This document shows, in pieces, positions 18,026 to 27,521 of a stretch of DNA of 64,000 bases (the first letter of the stretch is position 1; each line of letters starts with the position of its first letter). The stretch is from Sphaerotilus sulfidivorans (GTDB lineage Bacteria > Pseudomonadota > Gammaproteobacteria > Burkholderiales > Burkholderiaceae_C). The notes under the pieces were generated by a model. The model ran no database searches, had not been told where the DNA came from, and worked only from the letters and a program-made list of their open reading frames with translations. A program made the translations under genes and the position numbers. The DNA lies in contig NZ_JACCPY010000014.1 in assembly GCF_013426975.1 (NCBI RefSeq), positions 1 to 64,000 on the forward strand, in the 5' to 3' direction.

Positions 18026-18050
18026 AAAAAGCCGGCGGCGCCGGCTTCTC
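18025..18050 (-). terminator. Intrinsic terminator of the cytochrome c gene
   Basis: On the minus strand GCCGGC-GCC-GCCGGC forms a 6-bp GC stem with a 3-nt loop (18031-18045), followed directly by six T residues (18030-18025). It lies 18 nt past the cytochrome c stop codon. The reverse orientation has only TTCTCTC after the stem, so it should mainly terminate leftward transcripts. Confidence 0.75.
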
Positions 18051-18067
18051 TCGTGATTCGATCCTGA

Positions 18068-18586
18068 TCAGTTCGCGGCCGAAGCGGCGCCTTCCGGGGC
18101 CTTCGGCTCCTCGAACTTGCCGCCGCCGGCATTGGCCATGTGGGCCACTGCGCGGGCGATCTCCAGATCGCTGTGATCGCCGCCGCCCTGGGCGCCCATG
18201 TTGCCCTTGCCCTTCAGCGCGGAGTTCACCAGCGCCTCGAAGCCCTGGCCCAGGCGCGGGCCCCAGGCACCGGCATCGCCGAACTTCGGCGCACCGACCA
18301 GGCCGGCTTCGTGGCAGGCGGCGCATTGCGCCTTGTAGACCTGCTCGCCGGTCTTCAGCGGGCCGCCTTCGAGCTTGATCGCCACCTTGGCGACCGGACG
18401 GATGCGCTCGGCCACCGCCTGCTCGCTCATCGCTTCGCTGCCGGCGCCATCGCGCCGGTCGCTGCCGACATCGCGCACCAGCAGCGCGATCACGAAGATC
18501 GGGACCAGGAAAGCGAAGATCACCGCCAGGATCAGCTGCTTCGGGGTCTTGATCGGGCTATGGTGCTCGTCGTGGTGTTGGCTCAT
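18068..18586 (-). CDS. Cytochrome c5-type membrane-anchored monohaem protein
   Basis: A 172-residue electron carrier. The N-terminal cytoplasmic stretch is His-rich (MSQHHDEHHSP) and followed by a membrane anchor (LILAVIFAFLVPIFVIALLV). The periplasmic domain carries the haem-binding CAACH motif and a C-terminal methionine region, KGKGNMGAQGG, that supplies the sixth ligand. The closing YKAQCAACHEAGLVGAPKFGD and DLEIARAVAHMANAGGG are typical of the cytochrome c5 family. The ATG at 18586 is preceded by GAGGA; the longer in-frame start at 18604 adds only MQPEEP. Its terminator is at 18025-18050. Precise redox partners are unknown. Confidence 0.9.
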   Translation of the reverse strand: MSQHHDEHHSPIKTPKQLILAVIFAFLVPIFVIALLVRDVGSDRRDGAGSEAMSEQAVAERIRPVAKVAIKLEGGPLKTGEQVYKAQCAACHEAGLVGAPKFGDAGAWGPRLGQGFEALVNSALKGKGNMGAQGGGDHSDLEIARAVAHMANAGGGKFEEPKAPEGAASAAN

Positions 18587-18746
18587 GGGTTCCTCGGGCT
18601 GCACGGGAATGTTGGAAAGCGGTGAGGGCGCGGCTCTCTGGCGGTGGGATGGCCGGGGCGCAAAACCTGCGAATTATAGTCCGCTGCCCGACGGGGATTT
18701 GTTGCATGCACGCAGCGCTGCAAACAATGCTAGAATCGCAATCTCC
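18587..18746. promoter_or_regulatory. Region between cytochrome gene and tRNA-Arg
   Basis: This 160-bp gap holds the divergent promoters of the cytochrome gene and the tRNA. TAGAAT at 18731-18736 is a good -10 for the tRNA, 10 nt before its first base. A clear -35 at standard spacing is not obvious. Nothing else is visible. Confidence 0.4.
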
Positions 18747-18822
18747 GCGCCCGTAGCTCAGTGGATAGAGTATTGGCCTCCGAAGCCAAGGGTCGCTGGT
18801 TCGATCCCAGCCGGGCGCGCCA
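18747..18822 (+). tRNA. tRNA-Arg, anticodon CCG
   Basis: The 76-nt gene folds into a complete cloverleaf. The acceptor stem GCGCCCG pairs with CGGGCGC, the discriminator base is G and the CCA end is encoded. The anticodon stem is TTGGC/GCCAA with loop CTCCGAA, giving anticodon CCG, which reads CGG arginine codons. The T arm is GCTGG-TTCGATC-CCAGC. A hairpin terminator follows at 18842-18876. Confidence 0.95.
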
Positions 18823-18841
18823 CCGAATGATTTCGACATCG

Positions 18842-18876
18842 ACGCCAACCGCCAAAAACGGTTGGCGTTGCTGTTT
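18842..18876 (+). terminator. Hairpin terminator after tRNA-Arg
   Basis: A perfect 9-bp stem CGCCAACCG/CGGTTGGCG (18843-18851 with 18859-18867), extended by an A-T pair, has a CCAAAAA loop. It is followed by TTGCTGTTT. It lies 20 nt after the tRNA 3' end and is well placed to stop its transcription. Confidence 0.7.
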
Positions 18877-18909
18877 CCGGACCCGGGTCCGGGCAAGGAG
18901 TCTCGTGCG

Positions 18910-19533
18910 ATGAGCGAAGCCAGCATGACCTGCCGGATTCTCGGCGTCCATGTCGCGACAGTGCGGCCGCTGCGGGTGGCGGGCGGGCGCACCGTCATGT
19001 CAGGCATCGGCAAGCAGGCGGTGGCGAGCGGCTTCTGCCGGGTCGGGCCGCTCGGTCTCGATGGCGACGAGCAGGCCGATCCCACGGTCCACGGCGGTCT
19101 GGCCAAGGCGGTCTATGCCTATCCTTCGGAGCATGCGGCCCTGTGGCGCCAGGCGCGCCTGGAGGCTGGCGTGGCCTCGCTGTGGGAGCATGACGATGAG
19201 ACCGCCGGCGCGTCGGCCAGCCTGGTCGGCGAGAACCTGGCGCTGGCCGGCCTGCTCGAGAGCCAGGTCTGGATCGGCGACCGGCTGCGGTTGCCCGACT
19301 GCGAGCTGGTGGTGACCGAGCCGCGTTTTCCCTGCTTCAAGTTCAATGCCGCGATGGGCTGGAACGGTGCGGCCCGGCAGATGGCGCGCACCGGTGCCTG
19401 CGGCTGGTACCTGTCGGTGGCGCGTGCCGGCAGTCTGGCCGCCGGCCAGATGGCCGAGCTGGTGCCGGGGCCGCGCCGTGTACGGCTGTCCGAGGTCTTT
19501 GCGGCGCAGGTGCGCCGCCGGGTCGAGCTCTGA
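18910..19533 (+). CDS. MOSC-domain protein (YiiM-like)
   Basis: A 207-residue MOSC-domain protein. The fold is marked by VGPLGLDGDEQADPTVHGGLAKAVYAYP, SLVGENLALAGLLESQVWIGDRLRL and the conserved cysteine in EPRFPCFKFNAAMG, which in YiiM-type proteins coordinates the molybdenum cofactor. YiiM of E. coli reduces N-hydroxylated purines. The start at 18910 follows AGGAG; an ATG at 18925 is an alternative. A distinctive arrangement of partner genes is not seen. Confidence 0.88.
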   Translation: MSEASMTCRILGVHVATVRPLRVAGGRTVMSGIGKQAVASGFCRVGPLGLDGDEQADPTVHGGLAKAVYAYPSEHAALWRQARLEAGVASLWEHDDETAGASASLVGENLALAGLLESQVWIGDRLRLPDCELVVTEPRFPCFKFNAAMGWNGAARQMARTGACGWYLSVARAGSLAAGQMAELVPGPRRVRLSEVFAAQVRRRVEL

Positions 19534-19719
19534 CCAGGGCTTCCTGAACGGTCCCTGAAGCGCAGGGTTCCGTGCCCCATACCGAGGTCCAGTGCGGTTC
19601 CCAGTGAACTTCGTCACGATTGCAATGTCACCGGCCACCGACTAACCTGCCCGGGCATCCCCCCCTCCGGCCCGGGCAGCCTGGTGCCGGTGACACTTCG
19701 ACCTGAAGGAAAAGAGACC

Positions 19720-20229
19720 ATGGGACTGATGAGTTTCATCAAGGAAGCCGGCGAGAAGCTGTTCGGCAAGGACGATCCCGAGAAGGCCGCCGCCGAGGTC
19801 GCCACCGCTCCGGATCCGGCCGCCGCGCAGGCCCGCCTGGCCGCCGCGAACGAGAACGCCGCCCGCGCGATCGAGAAGTACATCGACACCCAGGGCCTGA
19901 AGGTCGACGGGCTGCAGGTCGCCTTCGACGGCACGACCTGCCAGGCCACCGTCAGCGGCTGCGCGCCCGACCAGGCCACCAAGGAAAAGGTGCTGCTGTG
20001 CTGCGGCAATGTCGCCGGCGTGACCGGCGTCAACGACATGCTGACCGTGACCGAGCCGGCCGACGAGTCGCGCTGGCACACCGTCGTGCGCGGCGACACG
20101 CTGTCGGGCATCGCCAAGGCGATGTACGGCAACGCCAATGCCTACATGAAGATCTTCGAGGCCAACAAGCCGATGCTGGGCCACCCGGACAAGATCTATC
20201 CGGGCCAGGTGCTGCGCATTCCCGCCTGA
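19720..20229 (+). CDS. BON-LysM domain protein (YgaU/Kbp-like)
   Basis: A 169-residue protein combining a BON domain (about residues 40-110, DGTTCQATVSG...VAGVTGVNDMLTV) and a C-terminal LysM domain (WHTVVRGDTLSGIAKAMYG...IYPGQVLRIP). The architecture and the opening MGLMSFIKEAGEKLFG match YgaU/Kbp, a cytoplasmic potassium-binding protein of E. coli; despite LysM there is no signal peptide. GAAGGAAAAGAGA precedes the ATG at 19720. A 186-bp leader region lies upstream, so the gene is probably transcribed alone. Confidence 0.9.
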   Translation: MGLMSFIKEAGEKLFGKDDPEKAAAEVATAPDPAAAQARLAAANENAARAIEKYIDTQGLKVDGLQVAFDGTTCQATVSGCAPDQATKEKVLLCCGNVAGVTGVNDMLTVTEPADESRWHTVVRGDTLSGIAKAMYGNANAYMKIFEANKPMLGHPDKIYPGQVLRIPA

Positions 20230-20327
20230 GCGCGGTCGGTGCCGGGCGTGTTCGGCCGCGCGGCACCACCCAGCGCGGCCAGTCGCCCGGGATGGCGTGG
20301 CGCTGGACTTGACGCACATGACTCACG

Positions 20328-20984
20328 CTAGCCATCCCGACTGCCCGGCCGCAGCTGCAGCCGGCGCTCCGCGCTCAGGTAGGGCCACAGCAGCGCCATC
20401 GCCTGCCGGGTGCCGCGCCGCACCGCGGCCTCGGCGTTGTCGGGCTCGAGCGCGCGGCGCGGGTCGCGCACATATTCGTAGCTCAGCCAGTAGGTCAGCA
20501 GCACGATGATCGAGGTGGCCAGCGCATCGGCATCTTCCGGCCCGATCGGCGCGCCGTCGAGAATGCACAGCCGCGCGACCCGCTCGCGCACCGCAGCCTG
20601 CTGCAGCGCCAGCGCCGCCTGGCAGCGGGTCTCGAGCTGGCGGTTGCGGGTCAGCAGGTCGTTGAGATCGCGGAAGATGAAGCGGTAGTCCCAGGCCAGG
20701 CGCAGCAGCGCCGGCACCAGCAGCCAGGCGCCCTCGGCATCGTCGGCCGGGCCGGCGGCGTCCAGCGCCCCGGCCAGCGCCTGCTCGTAGCGGCCGACCA
20801 GCGCATTGACCAGCGCCTCCTTGGCCGGGTAGTGGTAGTACAGGTTGCCGGGGCTGATGCCCAGCTCGGCCGCGAGCGCGTTGGTCGAGACATTGGGCTC
20901 GCCGTAGCGGTTGAACAGCGCCAGCGTGTGGTCGAGGATGCGCTCGGCGGTGCGCCGGGGGGCCTTCTTGGCGCGGTCGGTCAT
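20328..20984 (-). CDS. TetR-family transcriptional regulator
   Basis: A 218-residue regulator. The N-terminal DNA-binding region RTAERILDHTLALFNRYGEPNVSTNALAAELGISPGNLYYHYPAKEALVNAL is a standard TetR helix-turn-helix (shown here only by its parts LAAELGISPGNLYYHYPAKE). The C-terminal ligand domain resembles a subgroup of betaproteobacterial TetR proteins annotated only by their HTH. The ATG at 20984 is taken because it begins the conserved region. The target is unknown; the nearest same-strand gene upstream is the glutathione transferase at 21101. Confidence 0.88.
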   Translation of the reverse strand: MTDRAKKAPRRTAERILDHTLALFNRYGEPNVSTNALAAELGISPGNLYYHYPAKEALVNALVGRYEQALAGALDAAGPADDAEGAWLLVPALLRLAWDYRFIFRDLNDLLTRNRQLETRCQAALALQQAAVRERVARLCILDGAPIGPEDADALATSIIVLLTYWLSYEYVRDPRRALEPDNAEAAVRRGTRQAMALLWPYLSAERRLQLRPGSRDG

Positions 20985-21100
20985 GGTGTCGTGCAGAGTC
21001 TCCGGGCGCCAATCTAGCACCGCGCTGGTGCCTGATTGCCCCGGGTTTGCCTCTGCATGGCGCGTGCCCGCAGCGGCCGCGTGGTCGCGCCGCTCGGGGA

Positions 21101-21964
21101 TCACGGGCCCGGGCGGTCCAGGTCGGAGGCGTCGTGGCGTTCCGGGCACTGGTCTGCCGGATCGCCGAAGGTGCGGTTGACCCGCCGGCCGCGCTGCACC
21201 GCGGGCCGTGCGCCCACCTCGTCGGCCCAGCGGCGCAGATGCGTGTACTGCTCGACCTGCAGGAACTCGCCCGCGCCGTAGAGCAGGCCCTGCGCCATCT
21301 GCCCGTACCAGGGCCAGATCGCGATGTCGGCCACCGTGTAGTCGTCGCCGGCGATGTGGCGCCGGGTGGCCAGCAGCCGGTCGAGCACATCGAGCTGGCG
21401 CTTGGTCTCCATCGCGTAGCGGTTGATCGGGTACTCGAGCTTTTCCGGCGCGTAGGCATAGAAATGCCCGAAGCCGCCGCCGACGAAGGGCGCGCTGCCC
21501 ATCTGCCAGAACAGCCACGACAGGCATTCGGCGCGCGCGGCCGGCGCGGCGGGCAGCAAGGCGCCGAACTTCTCGGCCAGATGCACCAGGATCGCGCCGG
21601 ACTCGAAGACCCGGATCGGCTCGGGGCCGCTGCGGTCGACCAGCGCCGGGATCTTCGAGTTCGGATTGACCTCGACGAAGCCGCTGCCGAACTGCTCGCC
21701 GTCGCCGATCTTCACCAGCCAGGCGTCGTATTCCGCGCCGGCATGGCCCAGCGCGAGCAGCTCCTCCAGCATCACCGTGACCTTCACGCCATTGGGCGTG
21801 CCCAGCGAGTAGAGCTGCAGCGGATGGCGCCCGACCGGCAGCGCCCGCTCGTGCGTGGCGCCGGCCACCGGCCGGTTGATGCTGGCGAACTTGCCGCCGC
21901 TGGCGGTGTTCCAGGTCCAGATGGCGGGCGGGGTCCAGGGCGTGTCGGAGGAGGTGGAGGTCAT
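21101..21964 (-). CDS. yghU: YghU-type glutathione-dependent disulfide-bond oxidoreductase
   Basis: A 287-residue member of the YghU/YfcG glutathione-transferase group, which reduces small disulfides using glutathione and lacks the usual catalytic Cys/Ser/Tyr. Typical features are an N-terminal extension (WTWNTASGGKFASINRPVAG), the thioredoxin-fold part beginning LQLYSLGTPNGVKVTVMLEEL, the glutathione motif VNPNSKIPAL with ESGAILVHLAEKFG, and a helical C-terminal domain with DYTVADIAIWPWYG. The ATG at 21964 precedes the conserved N-terminal extension. Confidence 0.92.
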   Translation of the reverse strand: MTSTSSDTPWTPPAIWTWNTASGGKFASINRPVAGATHERALPVGRHPLQLYSLGTPNGVKVTVMLEELLALGHAGAEYDAWLVKIGDGEQFGSGFVEVNPNSKIPALVDRSGPEPIRVFESGAILVHLAEKFGALLPAAPAARAECLSWLFWQMGSAPFVGGGFGHFYAYAPEKLEYPINRYAMETKRQLDVLDRLLATRRHIAGDDYTVADIAIWPWYGQMAQGLLYGAGEFLQVEQYTHLRRWADEVGARPAVQRGRRVNRTFGDPADQCPERHDASDLDRPGP

Positions 21965-22057
21965 GGCAGGTGTCGACAGGATCGGTCGGGGGTGGGGCAG
22001 GGCGTCCGGCCACTCTACGGGAAGCGCGCCGCGCCTGCAGGACCAGGGGCGGCTGCC

Positions 22058-22063
22058 TACAAT
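22058..22063 (+). promoter_or_regulatory. Putative -10 element (TACAAT) of the ABC transporter operon
   Basis: TACAAT lies 9 nt before the ATG at 22073, with CTGCAG 17 nt upstream (22035-22040) as a weak -35. Transcription from it would give a leader of only a few nucleotides. Confidence 0.4.
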
Positions 22064-22072
22064 CCCTGCCCG

Positions 22073-22984
22073 ATGACCCCCGCAATCTCCTTCCAGCAGG
22101 TCGGCAAGACCTTCCAGACCCCGCGCGGACCGCTGCAGGCGCTCGACGGCGTCAGCCTCGACATCGCGCAGGGCGAGTTCTTCGGGCTGCTCGGGCCCAA
22201 CGGCGCGGGCAAGACCACGCTGATCAGCATCCTGGCGGGGCTGGCGCGCGCCACCTCCGGCCGGGTCGAGGTGATGGGCCATGAGGTGGTGGCCGACTAC
22301 GCCGCGGCGCGCAGGTCGCTGGGCATCGTGCCGCAGGAGCTGGTGTTCGATCCCTTCTTCTCTGTGCGCGAGACGCTGAGGATCCAGAGCGGCTATTTCG
22401 GCGTGAAGGGCAACGACGCCTGGATCGACGAGCTGCTCGAGGGCCTGGGCCTGGCCGACAAGGCCGGCGCCAACATGCGCCAGCTGTCGGGCGGCATGAA
22501 GCGTCGGGTGCTGGTGGCGCAGGCGCTGGTTCACCGCCCGCCGGTGATCGTGCTCGACGAGCCGACCGCCGGCGTCGACGTCGAGCTGCGCCAGACGCTG
22601 TGGCAGTTCGTCGCCCGGCTCAACCGCGAGGGCCACACCGTGCTGCTGACGACGCACTACCTGGAGGAGGCCGAGGCGCTGTGCGGGCGCATCGCGATGC
22701 TCAAGCAGGGTCGCATCGTCGCGCTCGACCGCACCAGCGCGCTGCTGGGCGCGGCCTCCAGCACGATGCTGCGCTTCAAGACCGACGACGCGCTGCCGGC
22801 CGATCTGGCCGCGCAGGCGCGCATCACCGGCCGCATCGCCCAGGTCAAGGCGCGCGACGCCGCCGATGTCGAGCAGTTGCTGGCGCGGCTGCGCGCCGCC
22901 GGCGTGCGGGTGGAGGACCTCGAGATCGGCCGCGCCGACCTCGAGGATGTGTTCCTGGAGATCATGCAGGGAGGCCGGGCATGA
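22073..22984 (+). CDS. ABC-2 type transporter ATP-binding protein (YadG-like)
   Basis: A 303-residue ATPase of the DrrA/YadG export group. It has Walker A GPNGAGKTT, the signature LSGGMKRR, Walker B VIVLDEPTAGVD and the H-loop TTHYLEEAE. The C-terminal about 70 residues form the extra domain seen in drug/polysaccharide ABC-2 ATPases. The start at 22073 comes just before the nucleotide-binding domain. It overlaps the permease by 4 nt. In Burkholderiales this pair usually precedes bolA and murA; the exported compound is not known. Confidence 0.92.
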   Translation: MTPAISFQQVGKTFQTPRGPLQALDGVSLDIAQGEFFGLLGPNGAGKTTLISILAGLARATSGRVEVMGHEVVADYAAARRSLGIVPQELVFDPFFSVRETLRIQSGYFGVKGNDAWIDELLEGLGLADKAGANMRQLSGGMKRRVLVAQALVHRPPVIVLDEPTAGVDVELRQTLWQFVARLNREGHTVLLTTHYLEEAEALCGRIAMLKQGRIVALDRTSALLGAASSTMLRFKTDDALPADLAAQARITGRIAQVKARDAADVEQLLARLRAAGVRVEDLEIGRADLEDVFLEIMQGGRA

Positions 22985-23760
22985 GCGCCGTCGCCAGTTC
23001 GCGTTTCGCCGGGGCCGGCACGCTGTTCCGCAAGGAGGTGCTGCGCTTCTGGAAGGTCAGCTTCCAGACGGTGGCCGCGCCGGTGCTCACCGCGCTGCTC
23101 TACCTGCTGATCTTCGGCCATGTGCTCGAGGACCATGTGAAGGTCTACGAGGCGGTCAGCTATACCAGCTTCCTGGTGCCGGGTCTGGTGATGATGAGCG
23201 TGCTGCAGAACGCCTTCGCCAACAGCTCGTCCAGCCTGATCCAGAGCAAGATCACCGGCAACCTGGTCTTCCTGCTGGTGGCGCCGCTGAGCCACTGGGC
23301 CTGGTTCGTGGCCTATGCGGGCGCCTCGGTGGTGCGCGGGCTGGTGGTGGGCGCGGGCGTGCTGGCGGTGACCGCCGGCTTCGCGCATCTGCGCCTGGCC
23401 GAGCCGCTGTGGGTGCTGGTCTTCGCGCTGCTGGGCGCGGGCATGCTGGGCACGCTCGGCCTGATCGCCGGGCTGTGGGCGGAGAAGTTCGATCAGCTCG
23501 CCGCCTTCCAGAACTTCATCATCATGCCGATGACCTTTCTCTCGGGCGTCTTCTACTCGGTGCACTCGCTGCCCGGCATCTGGCAGCAGGTGAGCCACCT
23601 CAACCCGTTCTTCTACATGATCGACGGCTTCCGGCACGGCTTCTTCGGGGTGAGCGACGTGTCGCCCTGGACCAGCCTGGCGGTGGTGGGAACCAGCTTC
23701 GCGGTGGTCTCGGCGATCGCGCTGAGGCTGCTGGCCAGCGGCTACAAGCTGCGGCACTGA
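22981..23760 (+). CDS. ABC-2 type transporter permease (YadH-like)
   Basis: A 259-residue inner-membrane permease with six predicted helices, including TVAAPVLTALLYLLIFGHVL, LVPGLVMMSVLQNAF and the family signature FQNFIIMPMTFLSGVFYSVHSLP near the fifth helix. It partners the ATPase whose stop codon it overlaps (ATGA). It matches the YadH/ABC-2 exporter type rather than an importer; no binding protein is present nearby. Confidence 0.92.
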   Translation: MSAVASSRFAGAGTLFRKEVLRFWKVSFQTVAAPVLTALLYLLIFGHVLEDHVKVYEAVSYTSFLVPGLVMMSVLQNAFANSSSSLIQSKITGNLVFLLVAPLSHWAWFVAYAGASVVRGLVVGAGVLAVTAGFAHLRLAEPLWVLVFALLGAGMLGTLGLIAGLWAEKFDQLAAFQNFIIMPMTFLSGVFYSVHSLPGIWQQVSHLNPFFYMIDGFRHGFFGVSDVSPWTSLAVVGTSFAVVSAIALRLLASGYKLRH

Positions 23761-23828
23761 AGCCGAACGGCTGCCGCATCCAGGCCGAAGCGCTCCTTTT
23801 TCACGCTGCCGCTACAATCCGACCCATC

Positions 23829-24110
23829 ATGGCTGATCCCACCCCCGCCCAGGTCCGCGACTACATCGCTGCGGGCCTCCCCTGCGAGCACCTCGATGTC
23901 GAGGGCGACGGCCGGCATTTCTTCGCGACGATCGTCTCGGCGAGCTTCGAGGGCAAGCTGCGTGTCGCACGCCACCAGCTGGTCTACAAGGCCCTGGGCG
24001 AGCGCATGCGCGAGGAAATCCACGCGCTGTCGATGAAGACGCTCACCCCGGCCGAATGGGCCGTCCAGGCCGGCCAGGGCGCCGGCACCGCCTCCCACCC
24101 GCATCACTGA
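23829..24110 (+). CDS. BolA/IbaG-family protein
   Basis: A 93-residue BolA-fold protein. The murA-adjacent BolA proteins are the IbaG (YrbA) type, which bind monothiol glutaredoxin with a [2Fe-2S] cluster and are linked to acid response. The core [35 protein letters not shown] carries the invariant His of the HQLVY helix. A TACAAT ends 10 nt before the ATG, suggesting an almost leaderless mRNA. The C terminus is an Ala/Gly/His-rich tail (GTASHPHH) longer than in E. coli. Confidence 0.88.
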   Translation: MADPTPAQVRDYIAAGLPCEHLDVEGDGRHFFATIVSASFEGKLRVARHQLVYKALGERMREEIHALSMKTLTPAEWAVQAGQGAGTASHPHH

Positions 24111-24237
24111 TTGCCCGCGCGCGGCGGCAGGCCGCGGCGCGGGCGCCAGACGGGCCGGTGCTTCCGGCCTCTGGTCGTCCGCCCGCCCGGGGCTGTGCCG
24201 GACGCATTCTCCGCTCCCCCTCACACCACGCCTGCCC

Positions 24238-25506
24238 ATGGACAAGCTCCTGATCCGCGGCGGCCGCACCCTCCAGGGTGAGGTCACGATTTCCGGCGCG
24301 AAGAACGCCGCCCTGCCGGAGCTGTGCGCCGCGCTGCTCACGCCCGAGCCGGTGACGCTGGCCAATGTGCCGCTGCTCAAGGACGTCTCGACGACGCTGA
24401 AGGTGCTGGCGCAGCTCGGCGCCAGCTCGGTGCGCGATCCGGCCGACGCGTCGGTGGTCACCGTCGACGCCTCCAGCATCACCTCGACCGAGGCGACCTA
24501 CGATCTGGTCAAGACGATGCGCGCCTCCATCCTGGTGCTGGGGCCGCTCTTGGCGCGCTTCGGCATCGCGCGGGTGTCGCTGCCCGGCGGCTGCGCGATC
24601 GGCTCGCGCCCGGTGGACCAGCACATCAAGGGCCTGCGCGCGATGGGCGCGGAGATCCGCGTCGAGCACGGCTACATCCACGCCACCGCCCGCCGCCTGA
24701 AGGGCGCGCGCATCACCACCGACATGGTGACGGTCACCGGCACCGAGAACCTGCTGATGGCCGCGACGCTGGCCGAGGGCGAGACGATTCTCGAGAACGC
24801 CGCGCAGGAGCCCGAGATCACCGACCTGGTCGACCTGCTGGTGTCGATGGGCGCGCAGATCGAGGGCCGCGGCACCAGCCGGCTGCGCATCACCGGCGTC
24901 GAGCGCCTGCATGCGCCGGCCGCACCGCACCGCATCATCCCGGACCGCATCGAGACCGGCACCTTCCTGTGCGCGGTGGCGGCCACCGGCGGCGACGTGA
25001 CGCTGCGCCGCGCCGACGCCAGCCACCTCGACGCGGTGATCGACAAGCTGCGCGAGGCCGGCGTGACGATCGAGCACGGCGCCGACTGGATCCGCGTCGC
25101 GGCCAGCCAGCGTCCGAAGGCGGTGAGCTTCCGCACCAGCGAGCATCCGCTGTTCCCGACCGACATGCAGGCGCAGTTCATGGCGGTGAACTGCATCGCC
25201 GAGGGCGTGGCACGCGTCACCGAGACGATCTTCGAGAACCGCTTCATGCACGTCAACGAGCTGGTGCGGCTCGGGGCGCACATCGCCGTCGACGGCCACA
25301 CCGCCATCGTCGAGGGCATCCCGAAGCTGTCGGGCGCCACCGTGATGGCCACCGATCTGCGCGCCTCGGCCAGCCTGGTCATCGCCGGCCTGGTCGCAGA
25401 AGGCGCGACGACCGTCGACCGCATCTACCACCTCGACCGCGGCTATGACGCGATGGAAGTGAAACTGCGCGCCATCGGCGCCGACATCGAAAGGATTCCG
25501 GGATGA
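24238..25506 (+). CDS. murA: UDP-N-acetylglucosamine 1-carboxyvinyltransferase
   Basis: First committed enzyme of peptidoglycan synthesis: transfers enolpyruvate from PEP to UDP-GlcNAc in the cytoplasm. The 422-residue length is standard. The N terminus has [16 protein letters not shown], and the catalytic, fosfomycin-sensitive cysteine is in [14 protein letters not shown] at about Cys119. Further family marks include [13 protein letters not shown] and [10 protein letters not shown]. The gene overlaps hisG by 4 nt, so murA and the his operon may share a transcript. Confidence 0.97.
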   Translation: MDKLLIRGGRTLQGEVTISGAKNAALPELCAALLTPEPVTLANVPLLKDVSTTLKVLAQLGASSVRDPADASVVTVDASSITSTEATYDLVKTMRASILVLGPLLARFGIARVSLPGGCAIGSRPVDQHIKGLRAMGAEIRVEHGYIHATARRLKGARITTDMVTVTGTENLLMAATLAEGETILENAAQEPEITDLVDLLVSMGAQIEGRGTSRLRITGVERLHAPAAPHRIIPDRIETGTFLCAVAATGGDVTLRRADASHLDAVIDKLREAGVTIEHGADWIRVAASQRPKAVSFRTSEHPLFPTDMQAQFMAVNCIAEGVARVTETIFENRFMHVNELVRLGAHIAVDGHTAIVEGIPKLSGATVMATDLRASASLVIAGLVAEGATTVDRIYHLDRGYDAMEVKLRAIGADIERIPG

Positions 25507-26153
25507 GCGACATGATCACGCTCGCGCTGTCGAAGGGCCGCATCTTCGAGGAGACGCTGCCGCTGCTGGCCGCCGCCGGCATCGAGGTGCTCGAAGACCC
25601 GGAGAAGTCCCGCAAGCTCATCCTGCCGACCAACCGTGCCGACGTGCAGGTGGTGCTGGTGCGTGCCACGGACGTGCCGACCTATGTCGAGCATGGCGGC
25701 GCCGACCTCGGCGTGGCGGGCAAGGACGTGCTGATCGAGCACGGCGGCGAGGGCCTGTACCAGCCGCTGGACCTGAAGATCGCGCGCTGCCGCATGAGCG
25801 TGGCGGTGCGCGAGGGCTTCGACTACGAGGCCGCGGTGCGCCAGGGCTCGCGCATCCGCGTGGCCACCAAGTACACCACCATCGCGCGCCAGCACTTCGC
25901 CGACAAGGGCGTGCATGTCGACCTGATCAAGCTCTACGGCTCGATGGAGCTGGCGCCGCTGACGGGTCTGGCCGACGCGATCGTCGACCTGGTCTCCACC
26001 GGCAAGACGCTCAAGGCCAACCAGCTGGTCGAGGTCGAGCCCTTCATGGAGATCTCCTCGCGCCTGGTGGTGAACCAGGCCGCGCTGAAGCTCAAGCGCG
26101 ACCGGCTGCGTCCGCTGATCGACGCCTTCGCCGCCGCGATACCGAAAGACTGA
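25503..26153 (+). CDS. hisG: ATP phosphoribosyltransferase, short form
   Basis: First step of histidine synthesis: ATP plus PRPP gives phosphoribosyl-ATP. The 216-residue product is the short form (HisG-S), which lacks the C-terminal regulatory ACT domain and in known cases needs the HisZ subunit for activity and feedback control. HisZ is not in this window. Visible signatures are [28 protein letters not shown] and [24 protein letters not shown]. The start overlaps murA (ATGA). Confidence 0.96.
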   Translation: MSDMITLALSKGRIFEETLPLLAAAGIEVLEDPEKSRKLILPTNRADVQVVLVRATDVPTYVEHGGADLGVAGKDVLIEHGGEGLYQPLDLKIARCRMSVAVREGFDYEAAVRQGSRIRVATKYTTIARQHFADKGVHVDLIKLYGSMELAPLTGLADAIVDLVSTGKTLKANQLVEVEPFMEISSRLVVNQAALKLKRDRLRPLIDAFAAAIPKD

Positions 26154-26184
26154 TTCCCTTCGCTCCACCCTCACGGAAACCGCC

Positions 26185-27507
26185 ATGCCTCCCGTCGCCG
26201 TCCGTCACCTGAACACCACCAGCGCCGATTTCGAGACCGAGTTCAAGCGCGTGCTGCACTGGTCGGCGGAGACGGACCATGCGATCGAGGAGCGCGTCGC
26301 CGCGATCCTCGAGGACGTGCGCACCCGCGGCGACGCGGCGGTGCTCGAGTACACCGCGCGCTTCGACGCGCTGGAGGCGCCCTCGGTCGCCGCGCTCGAG
26401 CTGACCCGCGAGGAGCTGCAGCGCGCCTTCGACGCCATCACGCCGGCGCAGCGCAGCGCGCTGGAGTCGGCCGCGAAGCGCGTGCGCGCCTACCACGAGC
26501 GCCAGCTGCAGGCCTGCGGCCTGAGCTGGTCCTACCGCGACGAGGACGGCACGCTGCTGGGCCAGAAGGTCACGCCGCTGGACCGCGTCGGCATCTACGT
26601 GCCCGGCGGCAAGGCGGCCTATCCGTCGTCGGTGCTGATGAACGCGATTCCCGCCCATGTGGCTGGCGTGTCCGACATCGTCATGGTCGTGCCGACGCCG
26701 CGCGGCGAGAAGAACGCGCTGGTGCTGGCCGCCGCCTACGTGGCCGGTGTGAGCCGCGCCTTCACGATCGGCGGCGCGCAGGCGGTGGGCGCGCTGGCGC
26801 ACGGCACCGCCACCGTGCCGCGCGTCGACAAGATCACCGGCCCGGGCAACGCCTATGTGGCCAGCGCCAAGCGCCGCGTCTTCGGCCAGGTCGGCATCGA
26901 TATGATCGCCGGCCCCTCCGAGATCCTGGTGCTGGCCGACGGCACGACGCCGCCGGACTGGGTGGCGATGGACCTCTTCAGCCAGGCCGAGCACGACGAG
27001 CTGGCGCAGAGCATCCTGCTGTGCCCGGACGCCGGCTACATCGCCCAGGTGCAGGCGTCGATCGACCGCCTGATCGACGGCATGCCGCGCCGCGACGTCA
27101 TCCGCGCTTCGCTGGAGGGCCGCGGCGCGCTGATCCTGACCCGCGACATGGAAGAGGCCTGCGCGATCAGCAACCGCATCGCGCCCGAGCACCTCGAGGT
27201 CAGCTCGGCCGAGCCGCACCGCTGGGAGCCGCTGCTGCGCCACGCCGGCGCGATCTTCCTCGGCGCCTACACCAGCGAGTCCCTGGGCGACTACTGCGCC
27301 GGCCCGAACCATGTGCTGCCGACCTCCGGCACCGCACGCTTCAGCTCGCCGCTGGGCGTCTACGACTTCCAGAAGCGCTCCAGCCTGATCGAGGTGAGCG
27401 AGGCCGGCGCGCAGCAGCTCGGCCCCATCGCCGCCGAGCTGGCCTATGGCGAGGGCCTGCAGGCGCATGCGCAGGCCGCCGAGTTCCGCCTGAAGCGCGC
27501 TGAATGA
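26185..27507 (+). CDS. hisD: Histidinol dehydrogenase
   Basis: Zn-dependent NAD enzyme that oxidises L-histidinol to histidine in two steps; 440 residues. Family signatures are [64 protein letters not shown] and FSQAEHD, whose Gln and His bind zinc, plus APEHLEV and [11 protein letters not shown]. It lies 31 nt after hisG and its stop overlaps a possible hisC start. Confidence 0.97.
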   Translation: MPPVAVRHLNTTSADFETEFKRVLHWSAETDHAIEERVAAILEDVRTRGDAAVLEYTARFDALEAPSVAALELTREELQRAFDAITPAQRSALESAAKRVRAYHERQLQACGLSWSYRDEDGTLLGQKVTPLDRVGIYVPGGKAAYPSSVLMNAIPAHVAGVSDIVMVVPTPRGEKNALVLAAAYVAGVSRAFTIGGAQAVGALAHGTATVPRVDKITGPGNAYVASAKRRVFGQVGIDMIAGPSEILVLADGTTPPDWVAMDLFSQAEHDELAQSILLCPDAGYIAQVQASIDRLIDGMPRRDVIRASLEGRGALILTRDMEEACAISNRIAPEHLEVSSAEPHRWEPLLRHAGAIFLGAYTSESLGDYCAGPNHVLPTSGTARFSSPLGVYDFQKRSSLIEVSEAGAQQLGPIAAELAYGEGLQAHAQAAEFRLKRAE

Positions 27508-27521
27508 ACCGGAGTTCCGAG

